DNA of 64,000 nucleotides from contig NZ_SJJZ01000004.1 of NCBI RefSeq assembly GCF_004331345.1, forward strand, positions 248,001 to 312,000, read 5' to 3'. This DNA is from Kribbella soli. GTDB lineage: Bacteria; Actinomycetota; Actinomycetes; Propionibacteriales; Kribbellaceae. The translations under genes and the position numbers were made by a program. A model generated the notes under the pieces. The model did no database searches. It was not told the origin of the DNA and was given only the letters and a program-made list of their open reading frames with translations. Below are positions 1-8,403 of this stretch, one piece after another (the first letter of the stretch is position 1; each line of letters starts with the position of its first letter).

Positions 1-17
1 ATGACTACTCTATGCAG

Positions 18-1028
18 TCATCGACCAAAGAGGAACCATCCGCCGGCACCTGCAGCTACGAACACCACGGGCAGGGCCAGCAGGAACCACGCGCGCCGTC
101 GGCGTCGTCGCCGTACCGGCGGATCGGTCGCGACGGTCGTGTCCAGGTCGTCGTCGGTGATCGCGGTGCGCTCGGCCGCCCGCAGCGGGGCCTCCTGCTC
201 CAGCCGGTACGCCTCCGCCTCCAGGCGTTCGGCCAGCGTGTCCGCGCGCTCCCAGCGATCGGTGACGCGGTACGCCAACGCCCGCGCGAAGACGTCGTCG
301 AGCTGCCCGACCGAGTCGTGCAGCACCGAGCGCAGGCTCGGCGGCGCAAGGTCCGGATCCCGATTCAGTACGTCGCCGATCGAGCCCGCGGAGTACGGCG
401 GATGCCCGGTGACGAGCGCATACGTCACCGCGCCGACCGCGTAGATGTCCGCCCGCTCGTCGAACCCTCCGTCGCCGCGACCCTGCTCGGGCGCCATGTA
501 CGACGGCGTACCGACGGCCTGCGTGAGCCCGGACGCCTCCGCGGCACGCTTCGCCAGGCCGAGGTCGGCGAGCACGATCCGGTGGGTTCCGCCGCCGACC
601 TCGTCGCCCTGTCGCAGCAGCAGGTTCGCCGGGGTGACGTCGCGGTGCACGACGCCCTCGCTGTGCAGGGCGGCCACCGCACGCGCCAGGTCCGCGCCCC
701 ACCAGAGCGCGTCCACCGGGTCGAGCGGCCCTTGCCGCAGTACGTCGCCCAGCGTGCCGCCGCCGACGTAGTCCATTACGAAGTACGGCCGCCCGTCCGG
801 GAGCTTGCCCAGGTCGAACACCCGGACCACGCGGTCGCTGGAGATCCGCCGCATCAACCGCGCCTCCGACAGGAAGCGCTCGCGTACGTCGGCGCGCGAC
901 GCCCAGTTGTCCGCGAGAACCTTGACGGCCACGTCGACGTCCAGGTCGTCGTCGTACCCCCGCCATACAGTCGCGAACGCGCCCGCGCCGATCTTGTCCC
1001 GTAACCGGTACCGCCCGATGACATCCAT
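18..1028 (-). CDS. Membrane-anchored Ser/Thr protein kinase, short, with altered catalytic loop
   Basis: This is a Hanks-type protein kinase of about 336 residues. Visible landmarks are the glycine-rich loop IGAGAFATVW (13-22), the ATP lysine in VAVK (K36), HRD at 128-130, DLG in place of DFG (155-157) and MAPEQ. The catalytic-loop lysine of HRDxKxxN is threonine here (HRDVTPAN, T132). A basic run followed by one membrane segment (about 314-333) ends the protein, so there is no PASTA or other extracellular sensor. I chose the ATG giving MDVIGRYRL; an in-frame TTG lies 21 bases upstream. It is transcribed divergently from the sigma factor gene. Its substrate is unknown. The family call is firm; activity is less certain because of T132. 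Confidence 0.9.
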   Translation of the reverse strand: MDVIGRYRLRDKIGAGAFATVWRGYDDDLDVDVAVKVLADNWASRADVRERFLSEARLMRRISSDRVVRVFDLGKLPDGRPYFVMDYVGGGTLGDVLRQGPLDPVDALWWGADLARAVAALHSEGVVHRDVTPANLLLRQGDEVGGGTHRIVLADLGLAKRAAEASGLTQAVGTPSYMAPEQGRGDGGFDERADIYAVGAVTYALVTGHPPYSAGSIGDVLNRDPDLAPPSLRSVLHDSVGQLDDVFARALAYRVTDRWERADTLAERLEAEAYRLEQEAPLRAAERTAITDDDLDTTVATDPPVRRRRRRRAWFLLALPVVFVAAGAGGWFLFGR

Positions 1029-1069
1029 CCCGGCTATTGTCGACCACAACCAAGCTCAAAAGGGGGAGC

Positions 1070-1111
1070 ATGACGGTATTAATGCCACGCCTCGGGCGCG
1101 GGACCTCATGA
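1070..1111 (+). other. Candidate 13-codon leader ORF overlapping the sigma factor start
   Basis: An ATG follows the purine run AAGGGGGAG (1060-1068) and opens a 13-codon frame. Its TGA overlaps the ATG of the downstream sigma factor as ATGA (1108-1111). The sigma ATG has only a weak ribosome site of its own, so translation may be coupled through this short frame. This is seen in sequence only. The spacing from the purine run to the ATG is short, and the frame could be chance. Confidence 0.4.
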
Positions 1112-1647
1112 CCGAGGAGTTGGAAGAACTCGGGGCCCGGGCGGCGTCGGGGGACAAGACAGTGCTTCCACAACTTCTTCAGGCTATCCGGCCGCAGGTG
1201 CAGCGTCGGGTGGCCAAGTTCCTGCCGTACCGGGAGGACGCCGAGGAGGCGGTCCAGGACACCCTGCTGCAGGTGGCGAACAAGGTGCACACCTTCAAGG
1301 GCACCGGCAGCTTCGCGGGCTGGGTGACGATCGTGGCCACCAACCAGGCCCGGCAGACCTACCGGACGCTGAAGCGCCGCGCGGTCGAGCAGTCCGCCGA
1401 GGTGCTGCCGGAGTCCGTCGACCCGCGCACCACCTCGGTCATCGCCGGCTCGCGCCTCGACCTCCTCGAGGCCCTCGAAGCACTCGAGTCCAGCCACCCG
1501 CAGCTCGTCCAGCCGCTCGTCCTGCGCGACCTCGGCGCGATGACGTACGCCGAGATCGCCGACGAACTGGACGTCCCGCTCGGCACCGTCAAGGCCCGCA
1601 TTCACCAGGCCCGCAAGGCCGTCGCGGAGCGGCTGACCGTGCGCTGA
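1108..1647 (+). CDS. ECF-like RNA polymerase sigma factor
   Basis: A sigma-70 family protein of 179 residues. Region 2 is seen in the segment from PQVQRRVAKFLPYREDAEEAVQ to the FAGW motif, with an arginine-rich region after it. Region 4 is the C-terminal helix-turn-helix containing MTYAEIADELDVPLGTVKARIHQARK. No anti-sigma gene or C-terminal extension is present nearby. The divergent neighbour is a Ser/Thr kinase, so phosphorylation-based control is possible but unproven. No in-frame start with a good ribosome site lies upstream; the ATG used overlaps the stop of a 13-codon leader frame. Probably directs a small stress or envelope regulon; its targets cannot be read from this window. Confidence 0.85.
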   Translation: MTEELEELGARAASGDKTVLPQLLQAIRPQVQRRVAKFLPYREDAEEAVQDTLLQVANKVHTFKGTGSFAGWVTIVATNQARQTYRTLKRRAVEQSAEVLPESVDPRTTSVIAGSRLDLLEALEALESSHPQLVQPLVLRDLGAMTYAEIADELDVPLGTVKARIHQARKAVAERLTVR

Positions 1648-1654
1648 ATCTCCG

Positions 1655-1713
1655 CGCAGGCAGAACCCCCGAATTCCGGCCGAATCGGGGCGAAATCGGG
1701 GGTTGTGCCTGCG
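1655..1713. terminator. Bidirectional hairpin between sigma factor and pepN
   Basis: Arms 1655-1675 and 1693-1713 pair over about 20 positions (CGCAGGCA, one mismatch, then AACCCCCGA) around a 17-base loop. It sits between two convergent stop codons and has no T-run, as is common for actinobacterial terminators. Confidence 0.75.
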
Positions 1714-1722
1714 TGGCGGTCC

Positions 1723-4164
1723 TCAGCCGAAGGTGCTACGGATCGCGAGCGCGCGGCGCAGGTCGTCGAGGAAGTTGGCCGTCTTCCGCCGGATCCCCGA
1801 GTTCACGGACTCATCCGCGACCAGCGCCTCGGCCGGGGCGACGAGGTCCGCGTCGACGGCGTACCGCGGTGCGATCCGCGCCGTGGTCAGGCCGACCACC
1901 ATGCCGGCCCGGATGTCAGCGGTCGGCGGGATGTCGGTGAAGAACCGCTGGACGTACGGCGCGGTGATCGCCGCCTGCCCCGGGTGCCAGAAGCCGTCGG
2001 CCGCGGCCAGCAGTTCCTGTACGCCGATCGACGGGTCCGTCATGATCCGGGTCCACGCCGCTTCCTTGCCGTCCGGCAGCGCGGCCCGGCACCGGGATGC
2101 CTGGACCACGCCCTCGGTCGACTTGTCCCGGTCCAGCTCGGCGTCGATCTCGGTCGCGCCGAACTCCCCGAGCCGGACGAGCCGCAGCACCAGCGCCCAC
2201 CGCAGGTCCGCGTCGATCTCGAGACCGTCGGGTGCCGCAGAACCGTCGAGCCACGACTGCAGCAACGCGACGTCGTTCGTGGTCGAGATCAGGCCGCGAG
2301 CAGTGACCAGTTGGAGGCTGCTGCCCGGCGCGGTGATGGCCAGCTTGTTGCCCAGCGCGTCGGCGACCTGTCCGCGCGCCTCGTCGTACTCCAGGTAGCC
2401 GCCGAGGACGCGCTCCTCGAGCCAGCGGACCAGTGAGCCGACAGCGACGTCACTGTCCTCGTGCGGGAGCGCCGCCGTGAAGAGTTCCAGTGCCTGCCGC
2501 GGGTCCAGTTCGGCGTCCGCGACCGCGTCCCGGATCGAGTTCCAGATCACCGCGCGCGTGGTGCCGTCCTTGATCGCGGGCAGCACCGTCGGCAGGTTGG
2601 CGAGACTCGTCGGGTCCAGCCGGATCTTCGCCCAGGTGTCGTCGCCCGCATCCGGCACCACCACGCCGGCATCGTTGCCCAGCACAACTTCTGCCGAGTC
2701 GTCGGCAAGCACCACGTCCGCCACCGCGACCGATCCGTCGGCGTCGTACGCGCCGACGCTCAGCTTGTGCAGGCGGCGGGACTCGTCCGGGCTGCTCCGG
2801 TGCAGCACGACCCCGGCACCGGTCCGTTCGGCAGTGATCGTGTCCACTCCCGACGTCCGCAACCATTGGTCCGACCAAGTGTCGAGGTCCCGTGCACCCG
2901 CCTCGGTGAGCTTGGCGATGAACTCGTGCAGGTCCGCGTTCCCGTACTCGTGCGCCTCCAGGTGCGCGTTGACGCCCTTCAGGAAGACGTCGTCACCGAG
3001 GTACTTCGCCAGCTGCTTGAGGACCGCCGCGCCCTTCGCGTACGAGATCCCGTCGAAGTCGTCGAGCGACTGCCGCGCGTCCTTCAGGCTGTCCGGCGCA
3101 ACCGGGTGCGTCGAGCTGCTCTGATCGGTCTGCAGCCCCCACCACTTGCGGACGAACGCGAAGTCGACCCAGTTGCCGCGGTAGCTGGTCGCGTCCTCGG
3201 CCACGCGGTGCGCCATGTATTCGGCGAACGACTCGTTCAGCCACATGTCGTTCCACCACTTCATCGTGACCAGGTCACCGAACCACATGTGCGCCATCTC
3301 GTGCACCAGGATCCGCGAGCGGGTACTGCGTTCGGCGTCGGTCACCGGTCCGCGGAACACGAGATCGTCGGAGACCGTGACGCAGCCCGGGTTCTCCATC
3401 GCGCCGAGGTTGAAGTCCGGCGTGAAGACCTGCCAGTACTCGCCGAACGGGTACCGCTGGCGGAACATCCGGTGGTACGCGTCGAACGCGTCCCGGGTGG
3501 TCCGGAACAGGTCCTCGGCGTCGCGCTCCAGGTGCTCCTTCAGCGACTGCCGGCAGGCGAGTCCCAGCGGAATCCCGTCGTACTCGCTGCGGAGCTGGTG
3601 GTACGGGCCGGCGACGAGCGTGACGAAGTACGTCGACAGCGGCTTGGTCTCGGCGAGCGTCCACTCCCCCGGCGCGGTCCGGGTGGCCGCACCGTTGCCA
3701 AGGACGACCCAGTCCTCGGGACACTTCACTGTGATCGTGTACGGCGCCTTGAGGTCAGGCTGATCGAAGCACGGGAAGTACCGCGGCGCGGACTCCAGGG
3801 ACGACATGCCGTACGTGTAGACGCGACCGTCCGCGGCGTCGACGGATCGCTGCAGGCCTTCGCCGTCGGCGGCGTACTTCAGCTCCGCGGTCACAACGAG
3901 GTCGTTCTCGCCCTGCAGGCCGGTCAGCGGGAAGCGGCCGCCGTCGAGCGCGCTGGCGTCGAGAGCCTGGCCGTTCAGTGCGACGCTGATCAGTCGCTCG
4001 GGTTTCACGTCCACCCAGCTCGTACTGCTGGTGGCCCCGAACCGGATCCGGCTGGTCGTGACGAACGTGTCCCCGTCACCGGTCAGGTCGAACGCGACCT
4101 CGTACGACCGCAGGGTCAGATCCGCCACCCGCTGCCGGGCCTCTTCAACTGTCAACGCGCGCAT
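1723..4164 (-). CDS. pepN: Aminopeptidase N (M1 zinc metallopeptidase)
   Basis: Cytoplasmic M1-family aminopeptidase of 813 residues that removes N-terminal residues from peptides. The substrate-binding exopeptidase motif GAMEN is at 254-258. The zinc site is HEMAH (288-292) with the third ligand E311 in WLNESFAEY. The C-terminal ERAP1-like helical domain follows. The length is near the usual for actinobacterial PepN (about 850). I chose the ATG at MRALTVEEAR because upstream in-frame sequence is low-complexity and arginine-rich. The start lies 16 bases after the stop of a small upstream gene, so the two probably share a transcript. Confidence 0.95.
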   Translation of the reverse strand: MRALTVEEARQRVADLTLRSYEVAFDLTGDGDTFVTTSRIRFGATSSTSWVDVKPERLISVALNGQALDASALDGGRFPLTGLQGENDLVVTAELKYAADGEGLQRSVDAADGRVYTYGMSSLESAPRYFPCFDQPDLKAPYTITVKCPEDWVVLGNGAATRTAPGEWTLAETKPLSTYFVTLVAGPYHQLRSEYDGIPLGLACRQSLKEHLERDAEDLFRTTRDAFDAYHRMFRQRYPFGEYWQVFTPDFNLGAMENPGCVTVSDDLVFRGPVTDAERSTRSRILVHEMAHMWFGDLVTMKWWNDMWLNESFAEYMAHRVAEDATSYRGNWVDFAFVRKWWGLQTDQSSSTHPVAPDSLKDARQSLDDFDGISYAKGAAVLKQLAKYLGDDVFLKGVNAHLEAHEYGNADLHEFIAKLTEAGARDLDTWSDQWLRTSGVDTITAERTGAGVVLHRSSPDESRRLHKLSVGAYDADGSVAVADVVLADDSAEVVLGNDAGVVVPDAGDDTWAKIRLDPTSLANLPTVLPAIKDGTTRAVIWNSIRDAVADAELDPRQALELFTAALPHEDSDVAVGSLVRWLEERVLGGYLEYDEARGQVADALGNKLAITAPGSSLQLVTARGLISTTNDVALLQSWLDGSAAPDGLEIDADLRWALVLRLVRLGEFGATEIDAELDRDKSTEGVVQASRCRAALPDGKEAAWTRIMTDPSIGVQELLAAADGFWHPGQAAITAPYVQRFFTDIPPTADIRAGMVVGLTTARIAPRYAVDADLVAPAEALVADESVNSGIRRKTANFLDDLRRALAIRSTFG

Positions 4165-4180
4165 GGGTGCAACGCTATCT

Positions 4181-4564
4181 CTACGCCCCGGTCGCCTTCC
4201 GGCGCGCGGTGTCTGCTGCCAGCGAAGCAACGGCGCGGGTCTGGTCGTCCACCGCCCGCTCGAGCACTCCGGTGAGCAGGTCGAGGTCGTCCGGCTCGGC
4301 CAGGACGGTCAGCACGTTCAGTGCGCTGACGTGGTCGAAGCCGGCCGGGACGTCCGCGGCCGCCTCGACGGGCGGCCGGGTCAAGATCCCCACCGCGACC
4401 TGCCGTACCTCGTCGGCCATCGGTTCGAGCGGGTTTCCGCCACTCACCTGCGTGTACGCCGCAGCCACCTGGTACATGTTCAACGCCCGGCACACCATGC
4501 CGATGTTCTGACTGTGCAGCAACGCACCGAACGCCTGCAGGGGAATCGCCTCGTCCGGGTTCAT
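4181..4564 (-). CDS. Small protein of unknown function upstream of pepN
   Basis: A 127-residue soluble, acidic, mostly helical protein starting MNPDEAIPLQAF. It has no signal peptide, membrane segment or cysteine motif. I do not recognise the family. It lies between the FAD monooxygenase stop (10 bases away) and pepN (16 bases away), all on the same strand, so co-transcription with pepN is likely. The codon pattern, with GC-rich third positions throughout, supports a real gene. Confidence 0.7.
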   Translation of the reverse strand: MNPDEAIPLQAFGALLHSQNIGMVCRALNMYQVAAAYTQVSGGNPLEPMADEVRQVAVGILTRPPVEAAADVPAGFDHVSALNVLTVLAEPDDLDLLTGVLERAVDDQTRAVASLAADTARRKATGA

Positions 4565-4574
4565 ACCCGAAACG

Positions 4575-5675
4575 CTAGTCGACGGGGTCGGGCTGGAAGA
4601 ACCGCAGTACCTTCTGCGCGGCGTCCGGTCCGGAGATCATCTCCAACGCCATCGCGGAGAGCTTCGCGGCCTCGGTGCTGCGGGCCAGCATCACCGGCTC
4701 GTAGGCCGCCACTGCGGCGTCCAGATCGTCCGGATGAGCTGCGATCGCGAGGGCGAGCTCGGCTGCGTCCAGCATGGCCGCGTTCGCTCCTTCACCCACC
4801 GGCGGCATCAGATGCGCGGCATCGCCGAGCAGGGTGATCCCGGACCGGCGCGGCCAGGTCAGGCCGATCGGCAGTACGGCGATCTTGCGCACCACGAACG
4901 GCTCGTCGCAGGCACGCACCAGCCGCCCGAACCGGGGGTCCCAGCCGTCGACCAGCCGGGCAGCGTCCGTGCGCTCGTCGACCAGGTCCTCCGGGCCCTG
5001 CTGCGACAGGCTGACTCCGATGCTGCCGTCGCCGTGGCGCTGGGCGGACAGCCGCAGGTCGGGGCCGAAGACCCAGAAGTTGCCGCGGCCAACCATCTCG
5101 GCGAGCTCGGGTTGGGTGCGATCCGCGTCGTGAATGGAGCTGTGCAGCGCGATGGTCCCGGCGTACTCGGGCTCGGCGTCGGTCAGCAGCCGGCGTACCC
5201 GGGAGTTCGCGCCGTCGGCACCGACGAGCAGGTCGGCCTCCACCGGACTGCCGTCGGCGAAATGTACGACGTACCCGCCGGCGGACCGTGGCTCGGCGTG
5301 ACTGAAGGCGCGACCCCAGCTGATCGTCCCGGCCGGGAGTGAGTCGACGAGCAGGTCGCGCAGGTCGGCACGGTCGATCTCCGGACGGGCCATCGGCGCA
5401 TCGTCCGGGGTGTCCTGCTGGAACAGCAGCTTGCCGGTGTGATCCAGCATCCGATGGTCCTGCCCCTCGCGCCGCGCCGCGGCGAGGAACTCGCTCTCGA
5501 GCCCGGCCGCACGCAGGGCGAGCTGACCGGTGTCGGCGTGCAGGTCGAGCATGCCGCCCTGGGTCCGGGCCCGGCGGGAGGCATCCCGCTCGTAGACGAC
5601 GGCATCAATGCCGTGGACCTGCAGCACCCGCGCGAGCGTCAGCCCGCCTGGACCGCCGCCGATGATCGCGATCAT
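4575..5675 (-). CDS. TetX-like FAD-dependent monooxygenase
   Basis: Flavoprotein monooxygenase of 366 residues. FAD-binding landmarks are GGGPGGLTLA near residue 6, the segment ARTQGGMLDLH, RPEIDRADLR, the DG motif in VGADGANSRVR and GDAAHLMPP. This arrangement matches the TetX / aromatic hydroxylase group, which hydroxylates planar aromatic compounds using NAD(P)H and oxygen. The ATG is preceded by AGGAGTT. A divergent TetR regulator and operator-like repeats share its 62-base promoter region, pointing to induction by a small molecule, perhaps an antibiotic or plant or fungal aromatic. Tetracycline as substrate is not implied by the sequence alone. Confidence 0.85.
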   Translation of the reverse strand: MIAIIGGGPGGLTLARVLQVHGIDAVVYERDASRRARTQGGMLDLHADTGQLALRAAGLESEFLAAARREGQDHRMLDHTGKLLFQQDTPDDAPMARPEIDRADLRDLLVDSLPAGTISWGRAFSHAEPRSAGGYVVHFADGSPVEADLLVGADGANSRVRRLLTDAEPEYAGTIALHSSIHDADRTQPELAEMVGRGNFWVFGPDLRLSAQRHGDGSIGVSLSQQGPEDLVDERTDAARLVDGWDPRFGRLVRACDEPFVVRKIAVLPIGLTWPRRSGITLLGDAAHLMPPVGEGANAAMLDAAELALAIAAHPDDLDAAVAAYEPVMLARSTEAAKLSAMALEMISGPDAAQKVLRFFQPDPVD

Positions 5676-5688
5676 GACCAACTCCTTT

Positions 5689-5721
5689 CGATACACTGTA
5701 TCGGCAATATACACCGTATCG
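5689..5721. promoter_or_regulatory. Paired TetR-type operators between monooxygenase and regulator
   Basis: A perfect inverted repeat CGATACACTGTATCG (5689-5703) is followed by a second, nearly matching site ATATACACCGTATCG (5707-5721). The two share ATACACYGTATCG, with centres 18 bases apart. A third half-site TGTATCG (5732-5738) runs into the GTG of the regulator. The layout suits cooperative TetR dimers repressing both divergent genes. Confidence 0.75.
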
Positions 5722-5737
5722 AACGAGGCAATGTATC

Positions 5738-6451
5738 GTGCGACAGGTGGCAGACACTCCGTCGATCTGGGAGCGGCCCGAGCCGCCCGAGCGGCGGGCT
5801 CCCAGCCCGTTGAGCCGGGAGCGGATCGTCCGCGCCGCCGTGACGCTGGCCGACGCCGAGGGCCTCGAGGCCGTGTCGCTCCGCAAGGTCGCGGCGGAGC
5901 TCGATGCCGGCCCGATGCGGCTGTACCGCTACATCGGCACCAAGGACGAACTGCTCGACCTGATGGTGGACGCGGTGTACGCCGAGATTCCGCCACCGAC
6001 CGGATCCGGCTGGCGCGAGGTGGCCCGGTCGTACGCGCACGGGATCCGGGCGGCCGGCTTGCGGCACGAGTGGCTCGCCGACCTGCTCGACGGCCGGCCG
6101 CGCTTCGGCCCGGCGGCCGTCACGCACGCCGAGGCGACGCTCACTGCGCTCCGGGCGGCCGGACTGCAGGAGATCGACACGATCATGAGCACGGTCGAGG
6201 TGCTCAGCACGTATCTTCGCGGGGCGCTTCGGACCGAGGTCGGCGAGCGACGCGCCGAACGCACCTCCGGTCTCGACGAGCGCGAATGGCAGCACGCGAT
6301 GGCGCCACACCTGCTCGCGATGTTCGCCACCGGCGACTATCCGCTGATGTCCGAGGCAATGCACGACGCCGAGCACCGCAGCGCCACCGAGCGGTTCGAT
6401 CAGGGACTGGGCTATCTCCTGGACGGCATCGAGCAGAGCCTCTCGGGCTAG
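5738..6451 (+). CDS. TetR-family transcriptional regulator
   Basis: A 237-residue regulator. The N-terminal helix-turn-helix lies at about 30-75 (ERIVRAAVTLADAEG to PMRLYRYIGTKDELLDLM), followed by a TetR_C-like ligand domain. The start is GTG, preceded by GAGG at a spacing of 9. It is divergent from the TetX-like monooxygenase, and CGATACA-type operators lie between them, so it most likely represses that gene and itself. Its stop overlaps the convergent LysR gene by four bases. The ligand is unknown. Confidence 0.88.
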   Translation: MRQVADTPSIWERPEPPERRAPSPLSRERIVRAAVTLADAEGLEAVSLRKVAAELDAGPMRLYRYIGTKDELLDLMVDAVYAEIPPPTGSGWREVARSYAHGIRAAGLRHEWLADLLDGRPRFGPAAVTHAEATLTALRAAGLQEIDTIMSTVEVLSTYLRGALRTEVGERRAERTSGLDEREWQHAMAPHLLAMFATGDYPLMSEAMHDAEHRSATERFDQGLGYLLDGIEQSLSG

Positions 6452-7323
6452 CCAGTGGCGACCGCGTGCAGGTGGGTCGCGAGGAGGTGGGCGGGCTCGG
6501 GGGCGTTCGCGGCGTAGCAGAGCAGGTGCTGGCGAGTGGACCAGGAGTCCTGGAGCGGGCAGATCTCGACGGCGGTGCTGGCGTCGACGGCTCGACGGGG
6601 CACGATCGCGAGACCCGCGCCTGCGGTGGCGAGGGTGATCAGGGCGTGCAGGGTGGGTACGACGGTGCGGTAGCGCGGCGCCGGCGCGTGCGGTCCGAGG
6701 CGATCGTCCATCCACTGGCTGAGGGGCGAGTTCGGGACGAGGCCGACGAGCGGATGCTCGGCAACCTCGGCGTACGCGATCGAGGGTCGGCCGGAGAGGG
6801 TGCCGCCGGCCTGGCCGATCACGACCAGTGAGTCGTCGGCCAGCGGTTCGGTCCGCAACTGGGTCGGCTCGTCGTCGAGGATCACGCCGAGATCCGCCTC
6901 ACCGGCCGCGAGCAGGCGGACGCTGCGGATCGTCCGGCGCTCGCTCACGTTCACGTCGTACTCCGGATGGTCGCGGAGGAACGTGGCGAGGGCGGCCGGG
7001 ACGAGTTGGTGCATCGCGGACCCGCCGGCAACCAGGCGGATCGGTGCTGATCGCGACACGGCGTACGACGCGACCGCGCTGTCCAACCGGGTGGTCTCGG
7101 CGAGCACCTCGCGGGCGTGCCGGGCCAGGGTCGCGCCGGCCGGGGTCAGCCGGACACCACGGCGCTCGCGCACCAGCAGGGGTACGCCGGCCTGCGCTTC
7201 GAGCGCTCTGACCCGCGCACTCGCCGAAGGCAGACTGAGGTGCATCAGGCGCGCGCCGCCGGTGATCGAGCCTTCTGCAGCGACGTGGGTGAAGAGCCGG
7301 AGATCGTCGAGGTCGTACCGCAT
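6448..7323 (-). CDS. LysR-family transcriptional regulator
   Basis: A 291-residue LysR-type regulator. The N-terminal winged helix is MRYDLDDLRLFTHVAAEGSITGGARLM and what follows, with the usual recognition segment LPSASARVRALEAQAGVPLLVRERRGVRLTPAG. The C-terminal periplasmic-binding-like effector domain starts near residue 90. It is divergent from a TSUP-family transporter with an inverted repeat between, so it probably controls that exporter in response to a small organic or sulfonated compound. The effector is not evident. Confidence 0.9.
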   Translation of the reverse strand: MRYDLDDLRLFTHVAAEGSITGGARLMHLSLPSASARVRALEAQAGVPLLVRERRGVRLTPAGATLARHAREVLAETTRLDSAVASYAVSRSAPIRLVAGGSAMHQLVPAALATFLRDHPEYDVNVSERRTIRSVRLLAAGEADLGVILDDEPTQLRTEPLADDSLVVIGQAGGTLSGRPSIAYAEVAEHPLVGLVPNSPLSQWMDDRLGPHAPAPRYRTVVPTLHALITLATAGAGLAIVPRRAVDASTAVEICPLQDSWSTRQHLLCYAANAPEPAHLLATHLHAVATG

Positions 7324-7327
7324 GGAA

Positions 7328-7354
7328 CCAGCCTACGTCTCAGGCTAAGGCTGG
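7328..7354. promoter_or_regulatory. Inverted repeat in the LysR/TSUP divergent promoter
   Basis: Seven-base arms CCAGCCT (7328-7334) and AGGCTGG (7348-7354) lie directly upstream of the LysR ATG and 18 bases before the transporter GTG. A nested AGCCT/AGGCT pair (7330-7346) gives the spacing expected of a LysR box. Candidate autoregulatory and target operator. Confidence 0.55.
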
Positions 7355-7372
7355 CTACGGGGATCGCGCATT

Positions 7373-8149
7373 GTGGAGTGCGCGCCGAACCCGGATCCTC
7401 GAAGGGTGCTGCTGATCCTCCTGGCCGGTGTCGCGGCCGGCGCGCTGAACGCCGTCGGCGGTGGCGGGAGCTTCGTGGCCCTCGCCGCCCTGGTCGCCGC
7501 CGGGATGCCGCCGGTCACCGCGAACGCGACCACGACCGTCGCCCTGCTCCCCGGGAACGCGACCAGTGCCTGGGTCTACCGCCGCGAGATCGAGGGCCTG
7601 GCGGAGCCGTCGATCGGCTCGGTGACGCTGGCCAGCGTGCTCGGCGGGGCGATCGGCGCGGGGCTGCTGCTGTTGTTGCCGTCAGCATCCTTCGACGCGG
7701 CGGTGCCGTGGCTGCTGGCGTTCGCGACGGTCGTCCTGGTGTTCGGCCGACGGCTGACCGCGGCGCTGCGGCTCGGCCGGCCGGGGCCGGCGGTGATCCT
7801 GGCGGGGCAGTTCCTGCTGGCGATCTACGGCGGGTACTTCGGTGGCGCGGTCGGGTTGATGATGCTCGCGTTCTGGACCGCGACGACCACCCTCGACCCG
7901 GCGCGCGGGAACCCGCTGCGGGTCATCCAGGTCGCGGCCGTCTACCTGACCGCGGCGGTGATCTTCGTGTTCGCGGCCGACGTACTCTCACAGCCGTTGC
8001 ACCTGGTCGCCTTGCTCGCGGGTGCGGTGATCGGCGGGTACGCCGGGGCGCATCTCGTCCGGCGACTGCCGCCGACGATGCTCCGCGGGCTGGTCCTCAC
8101 CACGGCCGTCCTGATGACCGGGCTGTTCTTCGTGCGGGCGTTCGGATGA
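7373..8149 (+). CDS. TSUP (TauE/SafE) family membrane transporter
   Basis: A 258-residue integral membrane protein with about seven to eight hydrophobic segments. The first repeat carries the glycine-rich GVAAGALNAVGGGGSF motif typical of TauE/SafE proteins, and the second has GGYFGGAVGLMMLAF. The family moves sulfite, sulfonates and other small organic anions, usually outward. It is divergent from a LysR regulator. The GTG start has no clear ribosome site and could lie close to the transcript 5' end. The next gene overlaps its stop as ATGA, so the two are translationally coupled. Confidence 0.85.
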   Translation: MECAPNPDPRRVLLILLAGVAAGALNAVGGGGSFVALAALVAAGMPPVTANATTTVALLPGNATSAWVYRREIEGLAEPSIGSVTLASVLGGAIGAGLLLLLPSASFDAAVPWLLAFATVVLVFGRRLTAALRLGRPGPAVILAGQFLLAIYGGYFGGAVGLMMLAFWTATTTLDPARGNPLRVIQVAAVYLTAAVIFVFAADVLSQPLHLVALLAGAVIGGYAGAHLVRRLPPTMLRGLVLTTAVLMTGLFFVRAFG

Positions 8150-8403
8150 AGCCCGCACAGCTTGCGATGGCCTACCAGGCCTGCGAGGTCGCGGAGCTGG
8201 CGGCCGCGGCGGTCGAGCTGGACGATCCCGCGGAGGCCGCGGCGCAAGCGGCCCGGGTGCTCGCGGCGGCCCAGCAACTGGTTGCCGCCGCCAACCGTCT
8301 CGGCTCACGCGAGGTGCCTGGAGATCCTCTCCAGTTGTTCGCCTACGAACATCCCGAGGAAGCGGCCGAGGACGTGGCCGACTGGGTCAGCCGCCGTCCG
8401 TAG
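8146..8403 (+). CDS. Small alanine-rich protein coupled to the TSUP transporter
   Basis: An 85-residue soluble helical protein, very rich in alanine (MKPAQLAMAYQACEVAELAA), ending in an acidic segment. The ATG overlaps the transporter stop (ATGA), which is the best evidence that it is expressed. I do not recognise a family. Its last 17 bases overlap the convergent DUF1232 gene. Confidence 0.6.
   Translation: MKPAQLAMAYQACEVAELAAAAVELDDPAEAAAQAARVLAAAQQLVAAANRLGSREVPGDPLQLFAYEHPEEAAEDVADWVSRRP

Noticed and set aside
2461-4275. Long open frame on the plus strand opposite pepN
   Set aside because: It is the GC-rich antisense shadow of pepN; its translation is arginine/valine-rich with no recognisable motif, while the minus strand has all M1 motifs.
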